This document shows, piece by piece, positions 45,385 to 57,499 of a stretch of DNA of 64,000 bases. The DNA is taken from positions 1-64,000 of the forward strand of contig JAKOGI010002223.1 of assembly GCA_029747015.1 (NCBI GenBank), read 5' to 3'. The notes beneath the pieces were generated by a model that saw only the letters and a list, made by a program, of their open reading frames with translations, made no database searches and was not told the DNA's origin. The translations under genes were made by a program, and so were the position numbers. Origin of the DNA: Carnegiea gigantea (taxonomy: Eukaryota; Streptophyta; Magnoliopsida; Caryophyllales; Cactaceae). Numbering within the stretch: position 1 is the first letter of the stretch; every line of letters begins with the position of its first letter.

Positions 45385-46685
45385 TCATAATTCAGAATTA
45401 GGAGCTTCTAGTAATGGTTCTGGAATGAATTGACAGAAGTTTGGTTTGAGTGTTTGGGATATGGGTGGAGTGGGTGAAAGGTTTGGTGGTTCACCAAAAG
45501 GAATGAAAAGAAGGCTATGATATTCCTTGCCTTTTGGTGGATGGTGGGTGTCTAAGGTGAGTATTTCACCTTCATCTGCCTCTACCATTATTTCCTCAAA
45601 ATCATCTCCATCTTTTTCTTCAATTTTCTCCTCTAGCTCAACCTCCTCTATTGCATTCCATTCAGCCAAGGTAACATACCTTTGGTTTGTACAATCTGAT
45701 GCTGAGTAGCCAAAGCCTTGGCACTTAAAACATCTTTGAACACCTTTAGGAATAGGTTTTTGTGAGGCTTGTGGGGGTAGGCCTCTTTGTGGAGTTTGGC
45801 TTTTTTGTGGAGTGGGGGAAGTGGAAGCCGTGGGTTTAGGGGTGTATGGTGAACTTCCCTTGTTCACGGTTTGGTCATATGGTGAGGGTTTTCGATTTTC
45901 ATACCTTGGGAGCTGTTTGTTCTTCTTTTGCTGCTCAACCTTGTGAGCCAGCACACATACCTCATCAAATGCAGTATAAGCTTACAAATCTACAATTGCT
46001 TATTCTTCTGGTTCTTGTAAATCACACTTGATTACAAGCTTGTCAAACTCATGAGTGTATGCTTCTACACTCATATTGCCTTGGTTCAAATGGTGGAGTT
46101 GAGAGTAGCAATCTTGAATATAGGTAGAAGGAAGAAACCGAGCTTTAAGTTTAGATTTCATCTTCTCCCAAGTTCTGATTTTGGACTTCCTTTCTCTTAA
46201 TCTTTTGGCACACAAATTAGTCCACCAAAGAGAAGCATATTTTCGAAGCCTTAGAGCAACCAGCTTTGCCTTCTTGTCTTATGGGATGTCCTTGTACTCA
46301 AAAACTCTCTCCACAGTATGCAACCAATCAAGGAACTCTTCAGGATCAAGCTTGCCTTCAAATTTAGGAACTTCCACTTTGAAGTCGTTTGAACTAGCTT
46401 GAAACCGTGGTTCTTCTCTTGCCATTCTTGTTGGTTCCTCTTCACTTGACAATTCAACATCATGGCTAAAGACTTGTTCATGCATTCTAGGTTCAGATTG
46501 AAGAGTTTCTTCATTTAGTTTTTGCTTTTGCTTCAAAACCGAACCCAGTTGCTTTCTCAAGTACTCATTTTATGCTTGAGTTTCTTGATTCTTTTGGGCA
46601 TGCTCTTGAATCTTCTTACCAAAAACTCATTCTGTTTCATCAAGGCTTCAAATCTCTCTTCCAGGGTCATGCTTGTAGTACTCAT
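45385..46685 (-). pseudogene. gag of the gag-only element, copy 1
   Basis: It starts at the ATG at 46685 (MSTTSMTLEERFEALMKQNE). A frame change near 46557 leads to MRKQLGSVLKQKQKLNEE and then VPKFEGKLDPEEFLDWLHTV, a Ty3/Gypsy gag capsid segment. After a stop the frame continues with KARFLPSTYIQDCYSQLHHL and AYTHEFDKLVIKCDL, then a Pro/Ser/Thr-rich region and the knuckle CFKCQGFGYSASDC (Tyr where His is usual). The acidic C-terminus ends at 45385. Relative to copy 2 it lacks about 42 bp near 45990. Packaging and movement would need pol from another element. Confidence 0.85.
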
Positions 46686-46732
46686 GCTTGAACTGGGTAG
46701 CTTAAATAAGTGAAACAACATGGCATAGGGGT

Positions 46733-46746
46733 GGCACGATTGTGCC
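46733..46746. repeat. Leader palindrome GGCACGATTGTGCC (copy 1)
   Basis: This nearly perfect 14-base palindrome lies in the leader between PBS and gag start, with a further GGCACGGGGTGGCCGTGC next to it. The same arrangement is at 50176 and related motifs lie at 54824 and 57976. Confidence 0.7.
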
Positions 46747-46881
46747 ATGGTGGCACGGGGTGGCCGTGCTACTTTTCTGCCCAGTACGGTTGAAAACAGC
46801 AAGCTTTGAGGTTTGTGTTTGGGAATGTGTTTGGGTGGCTTTGGGGTGTGTGGGGGTTGGCTTTAGGCCAAGATAAAACTT

Positions 46882-46893
46882 GCAGTGATACCA
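46882..46893 (-). other. PBS of internal copy 1
   Basis: The minus strand reads TGGTATCACTGC, close to the initiator-Met PBS TGGTATCAGAGC. Copy 2 has TGGTATCAGTGC (50325-50336). Confidence 0.75.
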
Positions 46894-46900
46894 AATATGA

Positions 46901-48581
46901 TGTATCTCCCAAGGGATAATGCCAAAACTCAAATTAAGAGTGAAAGCTTAAAACTAAGAGAGAATACAATCAAAGAAAAATCAATGAAAGTGGGACGTTA
47001 GAGGCTGGTTGTGAGGCAGCAACAACGTGAGGTAGGAATGGAATTTAGAATCAAAGGATTGTAAATAGAAAAAGAAAAAGGAACTTGAAGTATCTTCAAA
47101 GAATTAAATGAAAACAAAGCTAGAAAGCAAGAATACAAGGATTTGCAATCTGAAAACTAGCTTAGTAATCTTCAAACCCGTGTAGATAAATAAGGTAGAT
47201 GGATAGAACTAAACCTTTGTTTGGACACAGAAACACCACCAAATGAAGGTTTAGGTCCCTTAAACTTGATTAAGATATAGAAACACCACTTAAACCAGTT
47301 TAAGACTACACTTGAACACCACCTTAACCGGCCTAGTTAAGGATAAGCAAGCTTAGTATTTGAATGTGCCTAAGCACGAAAGCACAAATGCTCTCAAAGG
47401 GTTTTGATTCAATTCTAATTGATTTTTTACAAGGGGACCATGTGTTTGCTTTTAATACAAGCCTAGCATGCAAGTAAGCAAGCAAACAAGCACCTAGACC
47501 TCACCCTCCTAGTGAGGAAAGGTATTAACTAAGCTAATACATACGGTTTAGAGCTAACCATGTACAAAGCGTATTAAGCTAATCTAAATACATCCAAAGC
47601 ATTAAAGAAAGCAAGACTAATGTTTATTATATAGTAATCAACTCATACTTTAGCTTAAGCAACCAGAATGCTAGCTGAAATGCAATTGGCCAGCCATAAA
47701 GCAAAGTTCCTTTTCGGCCATCTAATGAGCTTCAAGAGGCATGTCTAGCTGCCTTTGCTTCCCATTGGTTACTCTTCTCAAGGTAAACTCCTTTTGAAGC
47801 TGATGATTGGCCTTCTAGATGGCTTGGGACGTGTCCCACCAAACATTGGAGGGGAGGAAACCCTTTGGAGAAGGAAAACAAGCTGCTGCTGTCAAACCGG
47901 GTTCATAGGCAGAATTGAGCTGGTTTTGCAACTAGCTTTATCCTTAGCTAAAGTGCGTATGATTCTATTTTCAGGCCATGGGGGGAAACCTTAAGGTATG
48001 TAAAAACCCCCCCAACAAATAAATCAAGGTTAAACCATGTTTAAGTAGGTTAATTCTACTAAAACATTTAACCCCATAGTTTTGGGCGAAAACTGGCAAG
48101 TTTGACAAAATGACTTGATCTCTTTACTTCGTCTAGGTATGATTGGAATTCAATTCTTGGACCTAAAGTAGACATCTTAGGGATTCCAAAAAGGTAAAAA
48201 TCCAAGACTTAAACCACCATTAAGCTTAAGAAATCACATACCCAAACCGGGTACATTCTGGTTTTGTTGGGCAGTTTGGACACCTTGGGTTTATTTGCTA
48301 ATTTGAATGGGTAAATGAAGTCCAAATGGGATGAAACTTATTTTCGTGCAAATCTGACTTCCTGAACTTCAATGCCAATGAAAAATATTCGACTTAAACC
48401 TCAAAAAGGTTTAAGTAATTAAGCACTCAAAAACGGGTTGGCTGTTGGAATTAAACCCGTGACCTGCAGTTTTAATGCTTAAACAAAATAAGGATGATTC
48501 ATTCATCCTTTGGTCACCAAAATGAAATTACGTAGCTTGATTTGCTTCTTTAAATCAAGGGGCATGGAGGGATCTCCATCA
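46901..48581 (-). repeat. LTR 2 (middle) of the gag-only element
   Basis: It runs from TGTATCTCCCAAGGG to GGATCTCCATCA. It serves as the 5' LTR of copy 1 and the 3' LTR of copy 2. Confidence 0.92.
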
Positions 48582-48796
48582 TCCTCCCCTTGTTGAAAAG
48601 GATTTGTCCACAAATCAGATTAGGTAATTACCTTCCCTTCTTGCTTTAGTTTTGGCTGGAACAAAATCAGCTAATCAAACAAATCTCCCTTGAACTTAGA
48701 GACTCTTTTCTTTTCTTTCCCCTTGCTAATTTGAGTGTTGCACATAGGGGACTTCTTGGATTTGCTTTGAACCATTTCCTCACATGTTCTTAATTA

Positions 48797-50128
48797 AGAA
48801 TTAGGAGCTTCTAGTAATGGTTCTGGAATGAATTGACAGAAGTTTTGTTTGAGTGTTTGGGATATGGGTGGAGTGGGTGAAAGGTTTGGTGGTCCACCAA
48901 AAGGAATGAAAAGAAGGCTACAATGTTCCTTGCCTTTTGGTGGATGGTGGGTGTCTAAGGTGAGTATTTCACCTTCATCTGCCTCTACCATTATTTCCTC
49001 AAAATCATCTCTATCTTTTTCTTCAATTTTCTGCTCTAACTTAACCTCCTCTATTGCCTTCCATTTAGCCAAGGTAACATACCTTTGGTTTGTACAATCT
49101 GATGCTAAGTGGCCAAAGCTTTGGCACTTAAAACATCTTTGAACATCTTTAGGAAGGGTTTTTGTGAGGGTTGTGGGGCTAGGCCTCTTTGTGGAGTTTG
49201 GCTTTTTTGTGGAGTGGGGGAAGTGGAAGCCGTGGGTTTAGGGGTGTATGGTGAACTCCCCTTATTCACGGTTTGGTCATATGGTGAGGGCTTTCGATTT
49301 TTATGCCTTGGGAGCTGTTTGTTCTTTTTTTGCTGCTCAACCTTGTGAGCCAGCACACATACCTCATTAAATGAAGTATAAGCTTATAAATCTACAATAT
49401 TAGCATACCTAGGATCAAGACCTCCTAAGTACCTAACAATTGTTTATTCTTCTGGTTCTTGTAAATCACACTTAATTACAAGCTTGTCAAACTCATGAGT
49501 GTATGCTTCTACACTCAGATTGCCTTGGCTCAAATGGTGGAGTTGAGAGTAGCAATCTTGAACATAGGTAGAAGGAAGAAACCGAGCTTTATGCTTAGAT
49601 TTCATCTTCTCCCACGTTCTAATTTTGGACTTCCTTTCTCTTACTCTTTTGGCACACAAATTAATCCACCAAAGAGAAGCATATTTTGAAGCCTTAGAGC
49701 AACCAGCTTTGCCTTCTTATCTTATAGGATGTCCTTGTACTCAAAAACTCTCTCCATAGTATGCAACCAATCAAGGAACTCTTCAGGATCAAGCTTGCCT
49801 TCAAATTCAGGAACTTCCACTTTGAAGTCGTTTGAACTAGCTTGAAACCGTGGTTCTTCTCTTGCCATTCTTGTTGGTTCCTCTTCACTTGACAATTCAA
49901 CATCATGGCTAAAGACTTGTTCATGCATTCTAGGTTCAGATTGAAGAGTTTCTTCATTTAGTTTTTGCTTTTGCTTCAAAACCGAACCCAGTTGCTTTCT
50001 CAAGTACTCATTTTATGCTTGAGTTTCTTGATTCTTTTGGGCATGCTCTTGAATCTTCTTACCAAAAACTCATTCTGTTTCATCAAGGCTTCAAATCTCT
50101 CTTCCAAGGTCATGCTTGTAGTACTCAT
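48797..50128 (-). pseudogene. gag of the gag-only element, copy 2
   Basis: It has the same organisation as copy 1 (start at 50128; VPEFEGKLDPEEFLDWLHTM; KARFLPSTYVQDCYSQLHHL). It shares with copy 1 the frame change after KHKMST, the stop after EYKDI and the stop after QEPEE. In addition, the knuckle region is frameshifted near 49130-49150. Shared lesions mean these defects predate the duplication. Confidence 0.85.
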
Positions 50129-50343
50129 GCTTGAACTGGGTAGCTTAAATAAGTGAAACAACATGGCATAGGGGTGGCACGATTGTGCCATGGTGGCACG
50201 GGGTGGCCGTGCTACTTTTCTGCCCAGTACGGTTGAAAACAGCAAGCTTTGAGGTTTGTGTTTGGGAATGTGTTTGGGTGGCTTTGGGGCATGTGGGGGT
50301 TGGCCTCAGGCCAAGATAAAACTTGCACTGATACCAAATAGGA

Positions 50344-51966
50344 TGTATCTCCCAAGGGATAATGCTAAAACTCAAATTAAGAGTGAAAGCTTAAAACTAA
50401 GAGAGAATACAATCAAAGGAAAATCAATGAAAGTGGGACGTTAGAGGCTGGTTGTGAGGCAGCAACAATGTGAGGTAGGGATGGAATTTAGAATCAAAGG
50501 ATTCTAAATGGGAAAAGGAAAAGGAACTTGAAGTATCTTCAAAGAATTAAATGAAAACAAAGCTAGAAAGCAAGAATACAAGGATTTGCAATTTGAAAAC
50601 TAGCTTAGTAATCTTCAAACCCGTGTAGATAAATAAGGTAGATGGATAGAACTAAACCTTTGTTTGGATACAGAAACACCACCAAATGAAGGTTTAAGTC
50701 CCTTAAACTTGATTAAGATACAGAAACACCACTTAAACAAGTTTAAGACTACACTTGAAAACTAGCTTAGTATTTGAATGTGCCTAAGTACGAAAGCACA
50801 AATGCTCTCAAAGGGTTTTGATTCAATTCTGATTGATTTTTTACAAGGGGACCATGTGTTTGCTTTTAATACAAGCCTAACATGCAAGTAAGCAAGCAAA
50901 CAAGCAACTAGACCTCACCCTCCTAGTGAGGAAAGGTATTAACTAAGCTAATACATACGGTTTAGAGCTAACCGTGTACAAAGCGTATTAAGCTAATCTA
51001 AATACATCCAAAGCATTAAGGAAAGCAAGACTAATGTTTATTGCATAGTAATCAACTCATACTTTAGCTTAAACAACCAGAATGCTAGCTGAAATGCAAT
51101 TGGCCAGCCATAAAGCAAAGTTCCTTTTCGGCCATCCAATGAGCTTCAAGAGACATGTCTAGCTGTCTTTGCTTCCCATTGGTTACTCTTCTCAATGTAA
51201 ACACCTTTTACAGCTGATGATTGGCCTTCTAGATGGCTTGGGACGTGTGCCACTTAGCATTGGAAGGGAGGAAACCCTTTGGAGAAGGAAAACAAGCTAC
51301 TGCTGTCAAACCGGGTTCACAGGCAGAATTGGGCTGGTTTTGCAACCAATTTTATCCTTCGCAAAAGTGAGTATGATTCTATTTTCAGGCCATGGGGAAA
51401 ACCTAAATCAAGGTTAAACCATGTTTAAGTATGTTAATTCTACTAAAACATTTAACCGCGCAGTTTTGGATCAAAACTGGCAGGTTTGACAAAATAACTT
51501 GATCTCTTTACTTCATCTGGATATGATTGGAATTCAATGCTTGGGCCTAAAAGTAGACATCTTGGGGATTTGAAAAAGGTAAAAATCTAAGACTTAAACC
51601 ACCATTAAGCTTAAGAAATCACATACCCAAACTGGGTACATTCTAGTTTTACTGGGCAGTTTGGACACCTTGGGTTTATTTGCTAATTTGAATAGGTAAA
51701 TGAAGTCCAAATGGGATGAAATTTGTTTTGGTGCAAAGATGACTTCTTGAACTTCAATGCCAATGAAAAATATTCGACTTAAAGCTCAATGAGGTTTAAG
51801 TAATTAAGCACTCAAAAACAGGTTTGCTGCTAGAATTAAACCCATGACCTGCATTTTTAATGCTTAAACAAAATAAGGATGATTCATTCATCCTTTGGTC
51901 ACCAAAATGAAATTACCTAGCTTGATTTGCTTCTTTAAATCAATGGGCATGGAGGGATTTCCATCA
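50344..51966 (-). repeat. LTR 3 of the gag-only element
   Basis: It runs from TGTATCTCCCAAGGG to GGATTTCCATCA; about 60 bp shorter than the others because of deletions near 50757 and 51405. It is the 5' LTR in element orientation and is followed by TSD AGACC. Confidence 0.92.
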
Positions 51967-51971
51967 AGACC

Positions 51972-52400
51972 CTTGTGTTTGAATGTATATGTATTTACAT
52001 GCCCATTATGAATCACATGATTGTCATACAACCAAGGTCTACTAAGCAACAAATAATATACTGCCACAGGAAAAAAATCACCTAGTACTTCACAACAATA
52101 TAGAGTAGCTGAGAATGAAAAGAGATCTTGTTTAAAAACAGCTACCTTACTCCCTTGCTTGAGTCATTGAAGACTATAAGAAGTTGGATGTACCTTGGTG
52201 GGAAATTGAAGCTTGTCAATGAGTGTTATAGAAGTTACATTGGTGTAACTTCCTCTATTAATATTGAACTTACACACCTTGCCTCTAATTATACACTGAG
52301 TATGGAAGATTTTGTTCCCTTTGGTTTGATTCATAAAGAACTTCCTTAACATGGAGTGCTCTTCAAATTACTAATAATTCACTAATATTTGGAGTGACCA
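51972..52400 (-). pseudogene. Protease of the chromovirus-like element
   Basis: Read on the minus strand: NKIFHTQCIIRGKVCKFNIN, then RGSYTNVTSITLIDKLQFPT, and after a stop LLLSRPWLYDNHVIHNGHVN and TYTFKHKG, the usual run from protease into RT in chromoviruses. The active site normally reads D-G-G/D-S-G; here it is N-R-G, so the catalytic Asp is lost. It is cut off from RT by the gag-only element. Confidence 0.78.
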
Positions 52401-52487
52401 AAATATCATCCTCATTTTCAAACTCTTCATCACTAGTTCTTTCCTTAATAGCTTAGAGTTCCTCCACTTCTCTATGGTGAGAGTTCT

Positions 52488-52689
52488 CTAGTTGGGACAA
52501 TCCATTTGAAATTGTCCATATCTATGGTATTTAAAGCACTTCTTTCTCTCCAACCTCTTTAGTAGTTCACTAGAAATTCCTCTACCTTTGTCAAGGACTT
52601 TAATGGGTATAGGGGTAGTGTTAATTTTGTTGTGGAGGGAGAAACCCTTGAGGTGCCTTGGGGATAAGTAAAGGAAGGGGTTTGAAAGG
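52488..52689 (-). pseudogene. gag zinc-knuckle segment of the chromovirus-like element
   Basis: ERKKCFKYHRYGQFQMDCPN is a degenerate CCHC knuckle (Tyr and Gln replace the second Cys and the His). It is preceded by Pro/Lys-rich sequence. The 8-bp-TSD hAT-type element separates it from the capsid part. Confidence 0.75.
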
Positions 52690-52697
52690 GTTTCTAC
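52690..52697. repeat. 8-bp TSD (GTTTCTAC) of the hAT-type element
   Basis: GTTTCTAC at 52690-52697 is repeated exactly at 53880-53887. Confidence 0.9.
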
Positions 52698-53879
52698 TAG
52701 ACCTATCAAAAATTGACCCGACCCGAAAACCCGACTTGAACCTGCTCGAAAATTTTGGATTTTGAACACGATTTTCTCGATCCGAACCCGAAATAAACCG
52801 AACTCGAAAAATTCGCAAATTAGCGGGTCAAATCTGACCCGAACCCGAACCCGCCCGCTTTACCCGAATATTATATCCTTATTTTTTTATTTTTCTCTAA
52901 TTTATCTTTTTTAACAATAATGGTTAGTCATTTTCATTGAGTATTTTGAAAAGACATTATATAACTATTGCATCTATTTACAAATTAAACAATAATAACC
53001 TTATTTTTTCTTCTCCATTCTCTGAAAATAAAACCGTACACAACTTTTAAATGAAAAAATGTTAAAAATAGGTATAAAATTACATGAATAACTATTTAAT
53101 CTTTTTAACAAAGTTAATTTAAAAGAAAACAAGCATTAAAGATGCGAAAGACATACCATTTCTAGTTAGTAAAATAAATCTGTCTAATTTTTTTAAAATT
53201 AATTAATTTGTAATAATTTAAAATTTTGATGTTATAACTGCAAGATAATATTTTGTACTTCTTTTACTTAATTTTATTTGATTTTTATTCTGACTAATCT
53301 TGAACTATGATACTAACGATAGAAAAAAGACTAGCCGTATTCGTATTGGGGTCGGTCCATTAATAAAGTTTTACCTGATTGGACATTGGTAGGTGAGTTA
53401 ACAAAAATATTAAATCATTAAATAGGTTATTAGCAGTGAAACTGCTACAGCCTATTAAAATGCTCTAGACAGGCTGCCTAAGAACTAGTCGATCCACTAT
53501 TAACCTTCTTTTAATATGTGGGTCGATCTACTCAAAATGAAGTGGGGTTTAATTCTTTACCCGCCCATACAAGATGTTCCTATATTATAATAAAATGTTT
53601 GAATATTTTAATATTCTTTTGAGAAATTACAATTATTATGCATTTTCATTAAATGCTAACAATTTTGAGTAATAAATATGTAGAATTTTTGATTTTAAAA
53701 AAAGAAAAATAACTCACAGAAAAGGCGCTCTAACCCCGTTGGGTTGATTCGAAACCTGTAAAACCGAAATACACCCGCTCGTATTTTAGCCGAACCCGAA
53801 ATACACCCGACCCGTATTTTACTCGAACCTGAATACATCCGACCCGTATTTAACTCGCCCGTCTGAATTGGCATATCTA
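52698..53879. mobile_element. Non-autonomous hAT-type element (1.2 kb)
   Basis: The left end TAGACCTATCAAAAATTG and inverted right end TAGATATGCCAATTCAGACG form short imperfect TIRs. The subterminal regions are full of CCGACCCG/CCCGAA motifs, and the middle is AT-rich and non-coding. An exact 8-bp TSD is the hAT hallmark. Confidence 0.87.
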
Positions 53880-53887
53880 GTTTCTAC

Positions 53888-54656
53888 CCCTAAGTTGCTT
53901 CTCAACTTTGGTAACTAGGTGCACACATCATCAAAGGATGAATAAGGTTCTAAATCCATGTTGTCGATAATGCTAGAAGATAATTCCTTGATGAACCTAA
54001 CAATTTTGAGCTCGGGCTCTTTAACTAAGCCAAACCTCATTTGGAGTTATTCAAACTCCATAATATATTCTTCCACCTTAAAATTCTCTTGACCAAGAGG
54101 TAATCTTGAGGTAGAGCTCTTACTCATAGGAGGATGATAGAAACCTTTTGTCCATGTGCTTTTTGAGCTTGAATAATGTCTTGATCTTGGACTTAGCTAG
54201 CTTCCCTTACTCTATTCTTCTTTGAATGCTCATACCATAGAGGGGCATACCCTTTCATCTTGAGGATAGCCAATGTGAAGGACTTTTCTTCATTATACTC
54301 CTTGAATTAAAAGATTCTTTCTATAGCTTACACTTAATCAAGATAAATCTCTAGGTTAAGATTGTTGATGCCTTAACTTTGATATCCCTAAGGTCATCCC
54401 TTGGATGCCTTCTTTTAGCCCCTCTATCCTTATCATAATAGTCTTCATGAGAGGATGAATAGGAAATATCAATAGGATTAACATCAAAACCTTCATGGTA
54501 AGGGCTTCTTTGCTTGGATCTCTTTACTTGTTCAAGCTCCTTGGTGAGCTTCCTTGCTTGCTCTTTAAGTTGAATAATGACTCTATCTCTGCTTATCTCA
54601 TGGGCTTTCTCAAAATGAATGCCACTAGAATGAAAAATATTTTCTTTATTAGCCAT
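53888..54656 (-). pseudogene. gag N-terminal/capsid part of the chromovirus-like element
   Basis: It starts at the ATG at 54656 (MANKENIFHSSGIHFEKAHE), followed by a helical segment (IIQLKEQARKLTKELEQVKR) and an acidic/basic region (SSHEDYYDKDRGAKRRHPRD, LRDIKVKA). Downstream, 53888-54350 is decayed capsid sequence without a long open frame. Translation upstream of this ATG (to 54869) is leader, not protein. Confidence 0.78.
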
Positions 54657-54823
54657 GATCGGTGGTGGATAAGAGTGGGTAAAATGTTGAAAATACGAGA
54701 AGCACAATAGTACTAAGGGTCGTATGGGCAGAAAATGTGAGTCATAAAGGTGGCGTGGGAGTGTTGGGTGGCATGGTCTAGCTCTATCAATTCTCTGGCA
54801 TAAAATTTCTTGTGTAGGATTGT

Positions 54824-54837
54824 GGCACAGTTGTGCC
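54824..54837. repeat. Leader palindrome GGCACAGTTGTGCC
   Basis: It lies between the PBS and the gag start of the chromovirus-like element, as the similar motif does in the gag-only element. Confidence 0.65.
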
Positions 54838-55060
54838 AAGGAGCATGGTCTGGCCATGCTAAACTTCAATTTGAGGGCTTTTTTGGATAGGCTTTGGGAA
54901 GACTTTCTTTATAGAGTTTAGTGTTATGTTTGGGTTAGGGATTATGTTCGGGCTATTTTTAGGATTCTTTATGGAATAACTGAGGAGATTTAGAGATAAG
55001 GATCTAAATGTGAAAATAGTAAAGAAAATGGTAGAAGCAAATCAAACATAAAGATTGAAG

Positions 55061-55072
55061 GTTTTGATACTA
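55061..55072 (-). other. Degenerate PBS of the chromovirus-like element
   Basis: The minus strand reads TAGTATCAAAAC, which differs from the Met PBS TGGTATCAGAGC at three places, all G to A. Confidence 0.6.
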
Positions 55073-56080
55073 AACATAAAAGATCTTTTACTCTAATACT
55101 AAATGAACAATGGGAGAAATTCGTTTGCCAAATAAAGACAATAATCTTGCTAAAGTTGTCTAAGAGATTGAAGAAGATCAAAATCCCACAAGAAGATCCA
55201 AATAAAGAAACCTACAAGTCTAGCACTTGAACAATTCAAACTTGTAATGATGATGGCAAACGATAAAATATTAACCCACCTTTTAATCTTACTAAGCCTA
55301 GGGATCAAATATTTTAAAAGGTAGACTCAAATTCACCACTCTCCAAGAGAGATAAAGAAAATTGAGATTTTTGTAGTGAGATAATATGTAATAAGCCTTT
55401 TAGTTCATTAATTCAAGTTCGAAAATATTACAAGAAATCAAGCCATTAAATAGTAAGGTACTCCCTTCCCCAAGCTTTGTACTAAACAGGAGAATTACAA
55501 AGAGATTAACCAATAAATTCTAGCTAATTGTACAATTAAAAGGGGGGATCACTAGAATAAAAGTTGAGCTAGAGTTTGCTGCACATGCAGTGATTTGGTG
55601 TTATCATCCACCACCCAAATGGATGAATTTGGAGGTGATATTTCTCGGGAAAGCTTATAGAATCGTCTAACAGCTTTTCATGAAAGCTTAGCCTCTAAAT
55701 CATCAATTTGCTGGCCTAATTAAGCTCTTAATTAAGATCATGCATTTCTAAACCTACATTGACCTTGTCTGAGTAAGGCTCCATATCCCACTCAATACTT
55801 AGAATATGAAGGTAACCCATAGCTTGTTGCAAAATAGACATCCAGGGTATCCATCCATGTGTCCTTTGTTGAAATTAATCCCGTTTTCCCATTCAAAACT
55901 AAGTAAGAAATTAGGGAAGATATTCTACATAGAATATGAAAATTAACTAAAGAAGTGGCTATGGAGAAGAAAATAGGAAAGCTTCTTATTTAATACTACT
56001 AATTGTCCAGCCATTTTCCCTAGGCTTACTTAGTCACCTTCAAGGATCCCAAGATAACAATGACTTTGGAGGATCAATTC
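55073..56080 (-). repeat. 5' LTR of the chromovirus-like element, main part
   Basis: It matches 36838-37794 and, in its first 380 bp, 63127-63450. It is interrupted at 56080 by the hAT element; the remaining ~103 bp lie at 63024-63126. Confidence 0.78.
56073..56080. repeat. 8-bp TSD of the 6.9-kb hAT element
   Basis: ATCAATTC (56073-56080) pairs with ACCAATTC (63024-63031), one mismatch. Confidence 0.75.
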
Positions 56081-56096
56081 TAGGCTTGACAATTTC

Positions 56097-56277
56097 TCCC
56101 GAATTCAATGGATACTCAATTCCCTCAACAGGGAAAATTATGTGAAAATCTGACTAAACAGTTGAAATAAACAAGTGATGGATAACCAGGTGATGGACTA
56201 GGTTAGATTCGGGTGAGGGTTCACTTGATGCATCACCGGACCCATCTCCTGCTTTATATATACATACATACATACAT

Positions 56278-56320
<43 letters not shown>

Positions 56321-57480
56321 TATATAGAAAACCCTAATTTTAATAGCTTGTCCACCCCCTGAGTTCATCAGATTGAAAATCCACCCGCACACATGTCGCT
56401 CAGACTCGATGCTCTCTCCCATCCCCTCTCCTCATTCACCCCTTCACATCTACCAATATCACTTTACCGCCTCCTGGGCTAGCGTTGTGCCATTGCTGTG
56501 GCCAAGAGTAAGCCACTTGGTCTTCATTTCTACTGTCCATCTCACGTTTCTATAATGATAATGTGGTACATCTAGTAATGCTTATGCTCTCAGAAATTGA
56601 CTATGAATTTTCATGCTCTATGACAAATGCAGCGAGTTGCTGTTGTCTAGTATATAAATGATAAAGGCGACGACGCAGCTGGATGTATGTGGTATTGATT
56701 TAAGTGGCTTCTATAATGACATGTTCCTTCTCTCAAACTCTGTGATTTGTATATGGTATTGATGCTTATTCTCTGGATAAATGCATAGTATACAGTTATG
56801 CATGTGCATTTGTTAACCTTCATTCTAACCACTCTTGTTTAATTATTTGGATGGTAGATACTGTGTATTCATCTTTGGTTACTACTATTGTTTTTGACAA
56901 TTTTCTAGGTAGAAGAGTTGCATATTGTCTTGTTCTTACAGATTCGTAAGTAGCAATTTCTATGAATACATAGGATCCTCTAAGCTTGGACAAACCTGAA
57001 CGTCCAAATCTAAGTCCAACTCAAAATGCCAAAAACTTTTGTCCAAAGTCAGTGGTGCCCTGCAGTAAGCAATGGTCACAATATAGATCCAAAGATCTAC
57101 TAGAGCATAATTTAACTTTTAAACAAAAATTAACTTGTAATTTTTTAAATTTTTTCATTTTTTAGTAACCAAGCATTGTCGCTAAATGTCATTCTTACAA
57201 TAATAAGTTTTTATTCTTATGACTGAAGGTCTGCATCAAATGTTGTCATTCAACTTCATTAAAGAAGTAAAGTTTTACCCCCCCAATTTAAGACATTTAC
57301 AGTCCTCTTCATGGATGTTTTGGTGGTATTTTGGAGCACACAGTGACAAATAAAATGGGTGACTTGATTGTTTAGTTTTTAGTTTTTTTTAAAATTTTAG
57401 AATTAGGTTCAATTAAGTTTTGGATTTATTTTGTCATATGCATTTCTTTTGTTAACTATGTACGTGTGTGAGTGTGATTA
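56097..57480. other. 5' non-coding part of the hAT element
   Basis: A (CATA)n/(TA)n microsatellite occupies about 56251-56318. A CT-rich segment (56340-56540) may be leader. No exon is recognised. Confidence 0.5.
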
Positions 57481-57499
57481 TGAGTATTGACCTACTTTG

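Larger units (their letters stand above)
43495..51966 (-). mobile_element. Gag-only LTR element with three LTRs and two internal copies
   Basis: The layout is LTR (1684 bp), internal (1722 bp), LTR (1681 bp), internal (1762 bp), LTR (1623 bp), flanked as a whole by the 5-bp TSD AGACC. Each internal part has a PBS (TGGTATCA...), one gag and a PPT, and no protease, RT or integrase. This matches the non-autonomous TR-GAG type described in plants. A single outer TSD implies one insertion followed by duplication, most simply by unequal LTR-LTR recombination. Confidence 0.9.

Noticed and set aside
44351..51417. Plus-strand ORFs of ~80 codons at 44351, 47755 and 51169
   Set aside because: They are the same LTR segment three times; frame lengths and ends drift between copies and they run antisense to the element.
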